Below, piece after piece: positions 9,615 through 19,226 of a stretch of 64,000 bases of DNA. The DNA lies in contig SVBX01000006.1 in the NCBI GenBank assembly GCA_015058655.1, positions 62,001 to 126,000 of the forward strand. The letters are read 5' to 3'. The notes below the pieces were generated by a model, which saw only the letters and a list, made by a program, of their open reading frames with translations, had not been told where the DNA came from and ran no database searches. Position 1 is the first letter of the stretch, and each line of letters starts with the position of its first letter. Both the position numbers and the translations under genes were made by a program. The stretch is from Pseudoselenomonas ruminantium (lineage in GTDB: Bacteria > Bacillota > Negativicutes > Selenomonadales > Selenomonadaceae).

Positions 9615-9678
9615 GTAGTTAGAATGTATTAGCGTCAGGTCTGTTAACGGCGTTGGATAAGAGGAGGAAACTTATTTC

Positions 9679-11325
9679 ATGAAGAGCACGAAACCAATTT
9701 ATACCATCGGGCATCGCAATCCTGATACGGATTCCATTTGTTCGGCTATCGGCTATGCACATCTCAAGCAGGCTCTGGGGGAAAATGTGGTGGCTGCCCG
9801 CGCGGGCAAGATCAACGCGGAGACTAAGTATGCCTTGGAGCATTTCCAGGTTGAGCAGCCCCTTCTGCTTACGGATCTTTATCCACGGGTCAAGGATATC
9901 ACCATCGACTGCAAGATCGTAGTGAAGCAGCATGATACCCTGCGCCATCTGGGGGAGGTTATGCGGGAGCATGATTTGAAGTCTGTGCCCGTCACGGACA
10001 GCAAGGGCGTACTGGTGGGGATCGTTACCGTCAGTGACCTGGCTCAGCGCTATTTCCAGGAACTTGGCATGCAGAATCTTGCCAATATGCGGGTGCGTTA
10101 CCGCGACATTATCCAGGCTACGGACAGCCAGGTACTGGTATCCGGTGAAGAGGGCGAGTTCATCAAGGGCAATGTGCGCATTGCCGCCGGCAGCCTCAAC
10201 ACCATCAAGAGCGTTATCAAGCCGCATGACATAGTGCTCATTGGTGACCGCCATGATGAGACTATCATCGACTGCGTTAAGCAGGGGATTGCCTGCCTGA
10301 TTGTCACTGGCAATGGCCGCGTATCTGCTGATGTTATTGAGGAAGCAGAAGAACGCCATGTATTCGTGCTGTCCACTCCGTATGATACCTATACTGTAGC
10401 CCGCCTCATCAATCAGTGCGTGCCCATCCGCCGCATCATGCATGAAAATCCCGTTTGCTTCAAGCCCATGGATCTGTTGTCCGACATCAAGGGGGCTATG
10501 GAGGAAAATAACTACCGCAATTACCCTGTGGTGGAAAATGGTCATATCGTAGGCCTTGTGAGCCGTGACCGTCTCATGGTTTCCGAGCGTGAGCGCGTCA
10601 TCCTGGTGGATCACAATGAGCGTGGCCAGGCCGTAGAGGGCATCGAAGAAGCCAAGATCATGGAAATCATCGACCACCATCGTCTTGGCGGCATACAGAC
10701 CAGCGAGCCTATTTATACCCATGCAGAGCCTGTGGGCTGCACTGCCACCATTGTGGCCAATATGCATTGGCACAGGGACATCGACATTCCGGCTTCCATT
10801 GCAGGTCTGTTGCTGTCTGCCATCATTTCCGACACAGTGCTCTTCAAGTCTCCTACCTGCACGGAGTACGATAAGATGACTGCCAAGCGTCTGGCTGAGA
10901 TTGCCGGTGTGGATATCAACGAGTACGGCCTGGCCATGCTGAAGGCCGGTTCCGGCATCGGTGACATGACTCCCTCTGAGATTGCCAAGAACGATTTGAA
11001 GGAGTTCCGCATTGGTGACTATCGCATCATTGTCAGTCAGATTTCTGTCATGGACGAGAAAGAAGTCCTGGATCTGGAGCCTGAGCTTATCGAGGCCATG
11101 GGGCATATCTGCGAGAAGGAAGGCTTCGACATGAGCCTGGTGATGGTCACCAACATTTTGGAAGAGGCTACCACGCTCCTGTACGCAGGTTCTCCCAAAA
11201 CACTCATTGGGGAGGCTTTCCACAAAGATGCCAGCGGCACCCACATTTACCTGCCCGGGGTCATGAGCCGCAAGAAGCAGATTATCCCGCCCCTTTCCGA
11301 GGCAGTGAAGCGCATCAAGCAGTAA
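9679..11325 (+). CDS. Manganese-dependent inorganic pyrophosphatase with CBS and DRTGG regulatory domains
   Basis: 548 residues. The N-terminal DHH-type motif GHRNPDTDSICSAIGYA is followed by CBS repeats, a DRTGG-type insert (about residues 130-250) and a second CBS region. Then come the DHH motif IIDHHRLGG and a C-terminal DHHA2 domain. Family II pyrophosphatases hydrolyse PPi with Mn/Co; the CBS-DRTGG insert makes them respond to adenine nucleotides and diadenosine polyphosphates. The ATG lies 11 bases after GAGGAGG. The gene stands alone between two terminators. Confidence 0.93.
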   Translation: MKSTKPIYTIGHRNPDTDSICSAIGYAHLKQALGENVVAARAGKINAETKYALEHFQVEQPLLLTDLYPRVKDITIDCKIVVKQHDTLRHLGEVMREHDLKSVPVTDSKGVLVGIVTVSDLAQRYFQELGMQNLANMRVRYRDIIQATDSQVLVSGEEGEFIKGNVRIAAGSLNTIKSVIKPHDIVLIGDRHDETIIDCVKQGIACLIVTGNGRVSADVIEEAEERHVFVLSTPYDTYTVARLINQCVPIRRIMHENPVCFKPMDLLSDIKGAMEENNYRNYPVVENGHIVGLVSRDRLMVSERERVILVDHNERGQAVEGIEEAKIMEIIDHHRLGGIQTSEPIYTHAEPVGCTATIVANMHWHRDIDIPASIAGLLLSAIISDTVLFKSPTCTEYDKMTAKRLAEIAGVDINEYGLAMLKAGSGIGDMTPSEIAKNDLKEFRIGDYRIIVSQISVMDEKEVLDLEPELIEAMGHICEKEGFDMSLVMVTNILEEATTLLYAGSPKTLIGEAFHKDASGTHIYLPGVMSRKKQIIPPLSEAVKRIKQ

Positions 11326-11344
11326 GATTCAGAAGTTGATATTG

Positions 11345-11386
11345 AAATCGGCTCACTCCCAGCAAACAGGGGGTGGGCCGATTTTC
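11345..11386 (+). terminator. Intrinsic terminator after the pyrophosphatase gene
   Basis: A 16-bp stem starting AAATCGGC (two G-U pairs) pairs with a segment ending GGCCGATTT around an 8-base loop, then TTTT. It lies 20 bases after the stop. Confidence 0.85.
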
Positions 11387-11432
11387 ACCCTTTTAGAAGT
11401 ATTTTGCAAGGCCAACAAATTAGGAGGATACA

Positions 11433-13745
11433 TTGGATATTTTCAGCGGACTTAATCCGGCACAGAAACAGGCAGTAGAACATATGGAAGGGCCTCTCCT
11501 CATCATGGCGGGAGCCGGCTCAGGCAAGACCAAGGTGCTTACCTGCAAGGTGGCAAACCTTTTAGCCCATAATGTGGCGCCCTACAGCATTCTGGCCATC
11601 ACCTTCACCAACAAGGCAGCTACGGAAATGCGTGAGCGTGTGGATCGTATGATAGGCGAAGCGGCCAAGGATGTGTGGCTCAGTACCTTCCACTCTTTCT
11701 GCGCCCGTTTCCTGCGCCGTGAGATTGAAGCCACGGGGCTGTATAAGAAGAACTTCGTCATTTACGATACCTCTGATAGCCAGGCAGTCATCAAGAACGC
11801 TTTGAAAAAGTTGAACCTGGATGAGAAGCAGTATGCTCCTAACAGTGTGCTGAATGCTATTTCCAATGCCAAGAACCAGCTTTTAGGACCCAAGGCCATG
11901 GCTCGGGATGCAGGCAGCTTTTTCGAGCAGAAGGTGGCAGAGGTCTATGAAATCTATGCTCAGGAACTTAGGAACAACAATGCTCTGGACTTTGACGATC
12001 TGCTGATGGTGACGGTACTCCTCTTGGAGCAGCATGAGGAAGTCCGCATCAAGTACCAGCGTCGCTTCAAGTATATACTGGTGGACGAGTATCAGGACAC
12101 CAACGGCGCTCAGTACCAACTGACCAAGATCCTGGCTGCTGCCCACCACAATCTTTGCGTAGTGGGCGATGCCGACCAATCCATCTATGGCTGGCGCGGG
12201 GCTGATATCCGCAACATCATGGACTTTGAGAAGGACTATCCCGAGGCAAAGACCATCAAGCTGGAGCAGAACTATCGCTCCACCAAGAACATTCTGGCGG
12301 CAGCCAATGCGGTGATTGAGCATAATATCAACCGCAAGCCTAAGAAACTCTGGACGGAGAACGCCACGGGAGAAAAGCTCACCTGGTATCAGGGCATGGA
12401 CGAGCGTGACGAGGCAAATTTCATCGTCACTACCATCCGCAAGCAGCAGACTATCTTCAATGCTTCCCTAGGGGATATGGCCATTCTCTACCGCACCAAC
12501 GCCCAGTCCCGTGTGCTGGAGGAAACTTTCATGAGGAGCGGTATTGCCTACACCATGGTGGGGGGGCTGAAGTTCTACGACCGCAAGGAAATCAAGGACA
12601 TTCTGGCTTACTTGAGGGTTATCTATAATCCGCTTGATACAGTCAGCCTTATGCGCATCATCAATGTGCCTAAGCGAGGACTGGGGGCGTCCTCTATGGC
12701 CAAGCTGAATGAATATGCAGATGAAAATGGGCTTACTCTCTTTGATGTGATTTCCAACCCTGATTTGCTGGGGACCATCCCAGGCATTACGGCCCGTGTG
12801 AAGAAGCCCTTGGAAATTTTCTCGTCCTTTATCTTCAAGTACATGGGCCTGCAATCCAATCTGAAGGTTTCCGACCTCATTGACAAGGTATTGAAGGAAT
12901 CGGGCTATATCAAGGAACTGGAGGAAGAAAAGAAGCCGGAGAACGAGTCCAGGCTGGAAAACCTCAAGGAATTCATCGGCGTGGCCAAGGACTTCGAGAA
13001 GGAGGAGGAAAATCCGACTTTGGAAGCCTTCCTTTCCCAGCTGGCTTTGGTCTCTGATATTGACAACGCAGATATAGAGGATGATAGGGTTACGCTTATG
13101 ACCCTGCATTCTGCCAAGGGGCTGGAGTTCCCCATTGTCTTTATGGTAGGCATGGAGGAGGGGCTTTTCCCGCATTCCCGCACCCTTATGGAGCCTGCAG
13201 AAATCGAGGAGGAGCGTCGCACCTGCTATGTTGGCATCACCCGCGCCCAGCGGAAGCTCTACCTCACCAATGCACAAAAGCGCACCATCTACGGCCGTCA
13301 GAGTGTCTATCCGCCTTCTCGGTTCCTCAGTGAGATTCCCGAGGAATATCTGGAAAAACTGATACCCAGGGTAAATGCCTATGGCTTTGCTAATGCCAAT
13401 AACTACGGTGCTCAGCAGCGTTCTGGCCTTATGACCTTTCAGCCTTCTGCCAGCCAGATGGGCAGGGGGATGAAGGGCGGTGGCCAGCCTCAGTCTGCCC
13501 TTCAGGCCATGAGTGCCCTGCGGAGCCGTAACACGGGAACTGCGCAGCCGGCAGGCAATACTGCTATCCGCCCCGATACCAGTGTTGAATGGAAAGTGGG
13601 GGATAGGGCCCGTCACGGCAAGTGGGGCATAGGCACCGTGGTTTCTGTCAAGGGAGAGGGGGAGGAAGTGGAGCTCAAGATCGCTTTCCCCGATCAGGGC
13701 GTGAAAGGCCTGATGCAGAAGTATGCACCCATAACCAAGGTGTAA
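11433..13745 (+). CDS. pcrA: ATP-dependent DNA helicase PcrA (UvrD/Rep family)
   Basis: 770 residues with all SF1A helicase motifs in order: Walker A GAGSGKT, TFTNKAATEMRERV, DEYQDTN (II), GDADQSIYGWRGAD (III), EQNYRST (IV), TLHSAKGLEFPIVF (V) and CYVGITRAQ (VI). The C terminus has the PcrA Tudor-like module (VGDRARHGKWGIGTV) that contacts RNA polymerase. It unwinds 3'-5' in repair and in clearing RecA and transcription conflicts. The start is TTG, 5 bases after AGGAGG. ligA follows after 22 bases, the usual pcrA-ligA operon. Confidence 0.97.
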   Translation: MDIFSGLNPAQKQAVEHMEGPLLIMAGAGSGKTKVLTCKVANLLAHNVAPYSILAITFTNKAATEMRERVDRMIGEAAKDVWLSTFHSFCARFLRREIEATGLYKKNFVIYDTSDSQAVIKNALKKLNLDEKQYAPNSVLNAISNAKNQLLGPKAMARDAGSFFEQKVAEVYEIYAQELRNNNALDFDDLLMVTVLLLEQHEEVRIKYQRRFKYILVDEYQDTNGAQYQLTKILAAAHHNLCVVGDADQSIYGWRGADIRNIMDFEKDYPEAKTIKLEQNYRSTKNILAAANAVIEHNINRKPKKLWTENATGEKLTWYQGMDERDEANFIVTTIRKQQTIFNASLGDMAILYRTNAQSRVLEETFMRSGIAYTMVGGLKFYDRKEIKDILAYLRVIYNPLDTVSLMRIINVPKRGLGASSMAKLNEYADENGLTLFDVISNPDLLGTIPGITARVKKPLEIFSSFIFKYMGLQSNLKVSDLIDKVLKESGYIKELEEEKKPENESRLENLKEFIGVAKDFEKEEENPTLEAFLSQLALVSDIDNADIEDDRVTLMTLHSAKGLEFPIVFMVGMEEGLFPHSRTLMEPAEIEEERRTCYVGITRAQRKLYLTNAQKRTIYGRQSVYPPSRFLSEIPEEYLEKLIPRVNAYGFANANNYGAQQRSGLMTFQPSASQMGRGMKGGGQPQSALQAMSALRSRNTGTAQPAGNTAIRPDTSVEWKVGDRARHGKWGIGTVVSVKGEGEEVELKIAFPDQGVKGLMQKYAPITKV

Positions 13746-13752
13746 TCCATAG

Positions 13753-15789
<2,037 letters not shown>

Positions 15790-15797
15790 GGCGCCTC

Positions 15798-15828
15798 AGA
15801 GAGACGAAAGTCTCTCTTTTTCTTTTTT
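15798..15828 (+). terminator. Intrinsic terminator after ligA
   Basis: A perfect 8-bp stem, AGAGAGAC with GTCTCTCT, closed by a GAAA tetraloop and followed by a T-rich tract. Confidence 0.93.
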
Positions 15829-15884
15829 AGGAAGGAGTTGTAGTAAAAAAAAAAGAATGTTAGCAGTAAAAGGAGGGCGTCGCC

Positions 15885-17129
15885 ATGCCAATCGAAGAAA
15901 CAGCGTTCCGAATTCTTATAAACCGAGCAACAGCAGAAGCAAGAGGGGGCCTGAACAGCGAACAAGGGGCCGGTTCTCCAGTGGTCAAGCTGGCAGATGT
16001 GCTCTTGGAGCGTTCTATCGAGCGAAGGGCCAGCGACCTGCATTTAGAGCCTCAGGCAAACTGCATGCGGATACGCTATAGGGTGGATGGCCTTTTGCAG
16101 ATAGATGAAAATATTCTGCCGCAAGATTTGATGGTCGTTCTTACAGCCCGTTTCAAAGTTATGGCAGGTATGGATACAGCCAAGCATCAGTGTCCCCAGG
16201 ATGGGCATATAGAGTTTGCTTGTGAAGGGCGGCAAATCGATATACGGGTATCAGTATTGCCATCCATACACGGCGAATTGATGGTGCTGAGGTTCATGAA
16301 CATAGATGAGAGGTTATTGGAGATTGATGAACTCGGTTTTTCTTCTGAAAACAAGGCCTTGTTCAAGAGCATTATTGAGAAACCCTCAGGGCTGGTAATC
16401 TTGAGCGGGCCCGTGAATAGTGGGAAAAGCACATCCCTTTATGCGGCTTTGCAAGCTTTGAACAAGCCGGAAAGCAATATTGTCACCCTGGAAAATCCAG
16501 TAGAACGAGTGGTTCCGGGGGTTAATCAGGTTGAAATAAATCCCAAGGGTGGACTTGATTATATCACAGGCTTGAAAGCCCTTCTGCGCCAGGATATTAC
16601 AGCGGTAATGGTTGGGGAAGTGCGCGGCGAAGATGTGAGCAATTACATCGTCAGGATTGCCCTTACTGGGCACCTGATTATGACCACATTGCATACAGAA
16701 AATGCTGTGGGTGTCATTTTTCGTCTGAGAGAAATGCAAATACCTCCTTATATGATAGCGGCAACCCTTACAGGAGTGGTGGCTCAACGCCTGGTACGAA
16801 AGTGCTGTTCGCATTGTCAAGAAGAATATGAAGTGCAAGAGAATTCGTCAGAGAAGCAAATGCTCGGAGAATATTGGCATAGAGGCTTGCGTCTCAAACG
16901 AAGCTGTGGCTGTGCACATTGTCATGGAACAGGCTATAACGGTCGTCTGGCTCTTCAGGAAGTCTTTGTGGTTACCTCGGGTGTTCGAGAGGCCATCTTG
17001 CAGGGCGTAGATAGACAACGCCTGCAAGAATTGGTAGAAAGAGAGGGCATGCGGACTCTTTGGCAGGATGGAATAGACAAAGTGATGGAGGGAAAAACGA
17101 CTCTTTCTGAGCTGAAGCGGGTGCTATAG
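15885..17129 (+). CDS. GspE/PilB-type secretion or pilus assembly ATPase
   Basis: 414 residues, shorter than typical PilB/GspE (about 550) because the N-terminal MshEN domain is absent. An N2-like domain (ERRASDLHLEP, RYRVDGLLQ) leads into the ATPase: P-loop GPVNSGKST with Lys181, an aspartate-box region with the Walker-B-like VMVGEVRGED, and a His box (ALTGHLIMTTLHTENA). A C-terminal tetracysteine site (CSHC and CAHC) is as in PilB. P-loop and Walker B deviate from the usual GPTGSGKT and DPDIIMVGEIRD. Likely powers pseudopilus or pilus assembly. No pilin or platform gene is adjacent; pilT-pilC lie at 46.3-48.6 kb. ATG after AGGAGG. Confidence 0.88.
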   Translation: MPIEETAFRILINRATAEARGGLNSEQGAGSPVVKLADVLLERSIERRASDLHLEPQANCMRIRYRVDGLLQIDENILPQDLMVVLTARFKVMAGMDTAKHQCPQDGHIEFACEGRQIDIRVSVLPSIHGELMVLRFMNIDERLLEIDELGFSSENKALFKSIIEKPSGLVILSGPVNSGKSTSLYAALQALNKPESNIVTLENPVERVVPGVNQVEINPKGGLDYITGLKALLRQDITAVMVGEVRGEDVSNYIVRIALTGHLIMTTLHTENAVGVIFRLREMQIPPYMIAATLTGVVAQRLVRKCCSHCQEEYEVQENSSEKQMLGEYWHRGLRLKRSCGCAHCHGTGYNGRLALQEVFVVTSGVREAILQGVDRQRLQELVEREGMRTLWQDGIDKVMEGKTTLSELKRVL

Positions 17130-17238
17130 TTTTCTTATCTGTCAGGGCAAAAGAGCTTTATGCAGGCAGGAATATGGCCGTATCAGTCGAATAATTCCTG
17201 TATTATGAGTGACGCCGTCAGTGGAGGTGTTTGACCTT

Positions 17239-17961
17239 ATGGGAAAGTTCAAGATGATTGCTATATTGGTACTTATCATAGGTATTACTACGCCTTTAGG
17301 AATTTTGGCTATACAGCATTACCAGGAGACCAAGTCCATAGTAGCTGAGAGACAGGAAAAGGAAATGCAGGAAAAACTGGCGGCCATAGAAGCCAAGGAG
17401 CAACAGGAAATAGCGGAGAGAAAAGCTCACTGGGCAGAGCAGGAGGCCAAAACCTTGAAGTCAGGCATCAAGGATGATAATCCTAATGAAGCTATTCGAG
17501 GATTGATTATGCAAATGGAAGAAAAATCCCTTGACAGCGGTGGCAGGGTGTATTACTATTCCAAACCGACGGATTTAGGAGTGTTTATTCAGCCTTATGT
17601 GGTGCATAATGGTGGTAAAGATGCCCAGCTTTGGGTTTTCGTGTGCCGCATAGGACAGGAACGGGTGAACTTCACGGGGGTGGATTTGCAGCTGTCTGAT
17701 GAGAAGGAATTTTCCATTAAGGCCAGGTCTGAGGTGAAAGAGCTTCCTGACGGCGATGGCGTGATACAGTTTTTCAATCAAGCCGTAGATAAAAATGATG
17801 AGGATGCCTTGCGTTATATGGGATCATCTGGAGTTGGCAAGATTTTTTTGCCAATTTCTGGCTCTTTGAATGATGACCGCTATCTTAATGCTTACGAATG
17901 CAACAGGGTACAGGATATGCTAGATCTTTATGATATCCTGAGGGGGAAAAAACAAACCTGA
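17239..17961 (+). CDS. Unknown membrane-anchored protein with coiled coil
   Basis: 240 residues from the ATG 11 bases after GGAGG; an in-frame GTG at 17209 would add ten residues. I recognise no family. An N-terminal hydrophobic helix (residues about 7-28, IAILVLIIGITTPLGILAI) is followed by a charged helical, coiled-coil-like stretch to about residue 85 (ERQEKEMQEKLAAIEAKEQ). The rest is a soluble, probably beta-rich domain (GGRVYYYSKPTDLG, LWVFVCRIGQERV). It is most likely anchored in the inner membrane facing outward. It lies 109 bases after the PilB-like gene and ends at a strong hairpin, so a link to that gene is possible but unproven. Confidence 0.7.
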   Translation: MGKFKMIAILVLIIGITTPLGILAIQHYQETKSIVAERQEKEMQEKLAAIEAKEQQEIAERKAHWAEQEAKTLKSGIKDDNPNEAIRGLIMQMEEKSLDSGGRVYYYSKPTDLGVFIQPYVVHNGGKDAQLWVFVCRIGQERVNFTGVDLQLSDEKEFSIKARSEVKELPDGDGVIQFFNQAVDKNDEDALRYMGSSGVGKIFLPISGSLNDDRYLNAYECNRVQDMLDLYDILRGKKQT

Positions 17962-18007
17962 ACTGCTGCAGGATGTTTAGTATTTCCCACGCGGCGCAAG
18001 AGAATAA

Positions 18008-18036
18008 TTGACATAAAAAGCTCATTGCCATACCAT
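18008..18036 (+). promoter_or_regulatory. Candidate promoter for the ROK kinase gene
   Basis: TTGACA (18008-18013), a 17-base spacer and TACCAT (18031-18036). It overlaps the hairpin that ends the previous gene, so its use is uncertain. Confidence 0.4.
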
Positions 18037-18059
18037 AGATTACAATGAGCTTTTTATGT
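18011..18059. terminator. Long hairpin between the unknown gene and the ROK kinase
   Basis: A perfect 17-bp inverted repeat (18011-18027 with 18043-18059), arm ACATAAAAAGCTCATTG, with a 15-base loop. Its A-rich and T-rich flanks fit an intrinsic terminator working in either direction. Confidence 0.8.
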
Positions 18060-18079
18060 GCTTGGAGAGGGGGAGAGCA

Positions 18080-18949
18080 ATGCAATATGCGTGTTTAGAT
18101 ATTGGTGGTACGGCCATCAAATATGCAATGATGAAGGAAACAGGGCAAATATTGACCCAAGGACAGATTCTGACTCAGATTGAAAGGGATGGCAGTGAAG
18201 ATATCCCCAGAAAAATAGCATCTATAGTGCGTGATTTGCAAAAGGCATGTGGCAAGGCTGAGGGGGTAGCTGTTTGCTCGCCTGGTATGATTGATGCAGA
18301 AAAAGGGGAAGTCATTTATGCAGGAGCAACTTTTCCCGGCTATAGCGGCATGAAGCTGCGTGAAAAAATTGAAGCATTGACCCATCTGCCCTGCACTGTG
18401 GAAAATGATGTGAATGCTGCTGGTCTGGGGGAAAGCTGGCTGGGTGCGGGGAAAGATGCTAAAAGCGTATTTTGTGTCTTCGTTGGCACAGGCATAGGCG
18501 GTGCACTTGTACTGGAGGGAAAGTTGGTTCATGGGGCTTCTGCTGCAGCGGGAGAAATCGGCTATCTTCCCTTTGCCAGCGGTACTTTTGAGCAACTGGC
18601 AAGTACATCGGCGTTGCTTCGTCATACTGGTATTGCAACAGGAGAGGAGGTTTTCAAGCGAGTTGCAGCAGGTGATAATGAGGCAATGGCTGCATTGGAA
18701 GAAATGGCAAAGAAGATTGCACATGGTCTGGCTGATATATGCTGTGTTGTTAATCCGGAAGTGCTGATTATGGGTGGTGCGGTGATGGCGCAACGGGATT
18801 TTTTTGAACCGCGCCTCAATAAGTACCTGACAGAGCTGCTACCCGCGGCGTTGCTGACCAATACACGCATTGCCTTTGCAGAGTTGGGGACAGCTTCAGG
18901 CTTTACAGGAGCTTTGCGGCATTTCCTGCAGAAGAACGGCTTGACTTGA
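18080..18949 (+). CDS. ROK family sugar kinase (glucokinase-like)
   Basis: 289 residues from the ATG at 18080, which follows GAGAGGGGGAG. An in-frame ATG at 18056 lies inside the preceding hairpin and is unlikely. ROK motifs: phosphate-binding DIGGTAIKYA, VAVCSPGMID, the sugar-binding and catalytic region VENDVNAAGLGE, and GTGIGGALVL. The usual ROK zinc motif (GHxxx...CxCGxxGCxE) is replaced by GEIGYLPFASGTFEQLAS, without the histidine or cysteines, as in some other ROK subfamilies. It probably phosphorylates a hexose or amino sugar; the substrate cannot be told. No sugar genes adjoin it. Confidence 0.85.
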   Translation: MQYACLDIGGTAIKYAMMKETGQILTQGQILTQIERDGSEDIPRKIASIVRDLQKACGKAEGVAVCSPGMIDAEKGEVIYAGATFPGYSGMKLREKIEALTHLPCTVENDVNAAGLGESWLGAGKDAKSVFCVFVGTGIGGALVLEGKLVHGASAAAGEIGYLPFASGTFEQLASTSALLRHTGIATGEEVFKRVAAGDNEAMAALEEMAKKIAHGLADICCVVNPEVLIMGGAVMAQRDFFEPRLNKYLTELLPAALLTNTRIAFAELGTASGFTGALRHFLQKNGLT

Positions 18950-19025
18950 ACATATGTGAGACTGAGCAGTGTGATGCAGGTGGATTTCACGGAGCGCCTT
19001 TTCATCATAGTGTTTTATGCTGTCC

Positions 19026-19070
19026 AAAGAATGAAGCATCGCTATTTAGAGCGGCGCTTCATTCTTTTGT
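19026..19070 (+). terminator. Intrinsic terminator after the ROK kinase gene
   Basis: A 12-bp stem, AAAGAATGAAGC with GCTTCATTCTTT, with additional pairing inside the loop and a run of T in the 3' arm. Confidence 0.8.
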
Positions 19071-19145
19071 CTTGGAAGGGTACGGAAATGTACGATAAAT
19101 GACCATCGTAGAGAATAGTTAAGACATTAAATGCTTAGGGGTTTA

Positions 19146-19174
19146 TGGACAGATTTGCGTATAGATGGTATACT
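19146..19174 (+). promoter_or_regulatory. Promoter of alaS
   Basis: TGGACA, a 17-base spacer and TATACT, with an extended -10 (TGG directly before TATACT). The start site would fall near 19181, leaving a leader of under 50 bases, too short for a T-box riboswitch. Confidence 0.8.
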
Positions 19175-19226
19175 AATTAACTAGCGATTTCATAGCTTAC
19201 AAATCCTTATATGGGGGTAGATTCGT

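Noticed and set aside
9619..11244. 541-codon open frame antisense to the pyrophosphatase gene
   Set aside because: It mirrors a real gene with clear DHH and CBS motifs; the antisense translation is rich in His/Leu/Gln, has no ribosome site and matches no family.
15857..16081. Short frame starting before the PilB-like gene
   Set aside because: Out of frame with the ATPase gene and explained as overlap with its start region.
19175..19226. T-box riboswitch before alaS
   Set aside because: The leader after the promoter is only about 50 bases, with no T-box sequence or large antiterminator.
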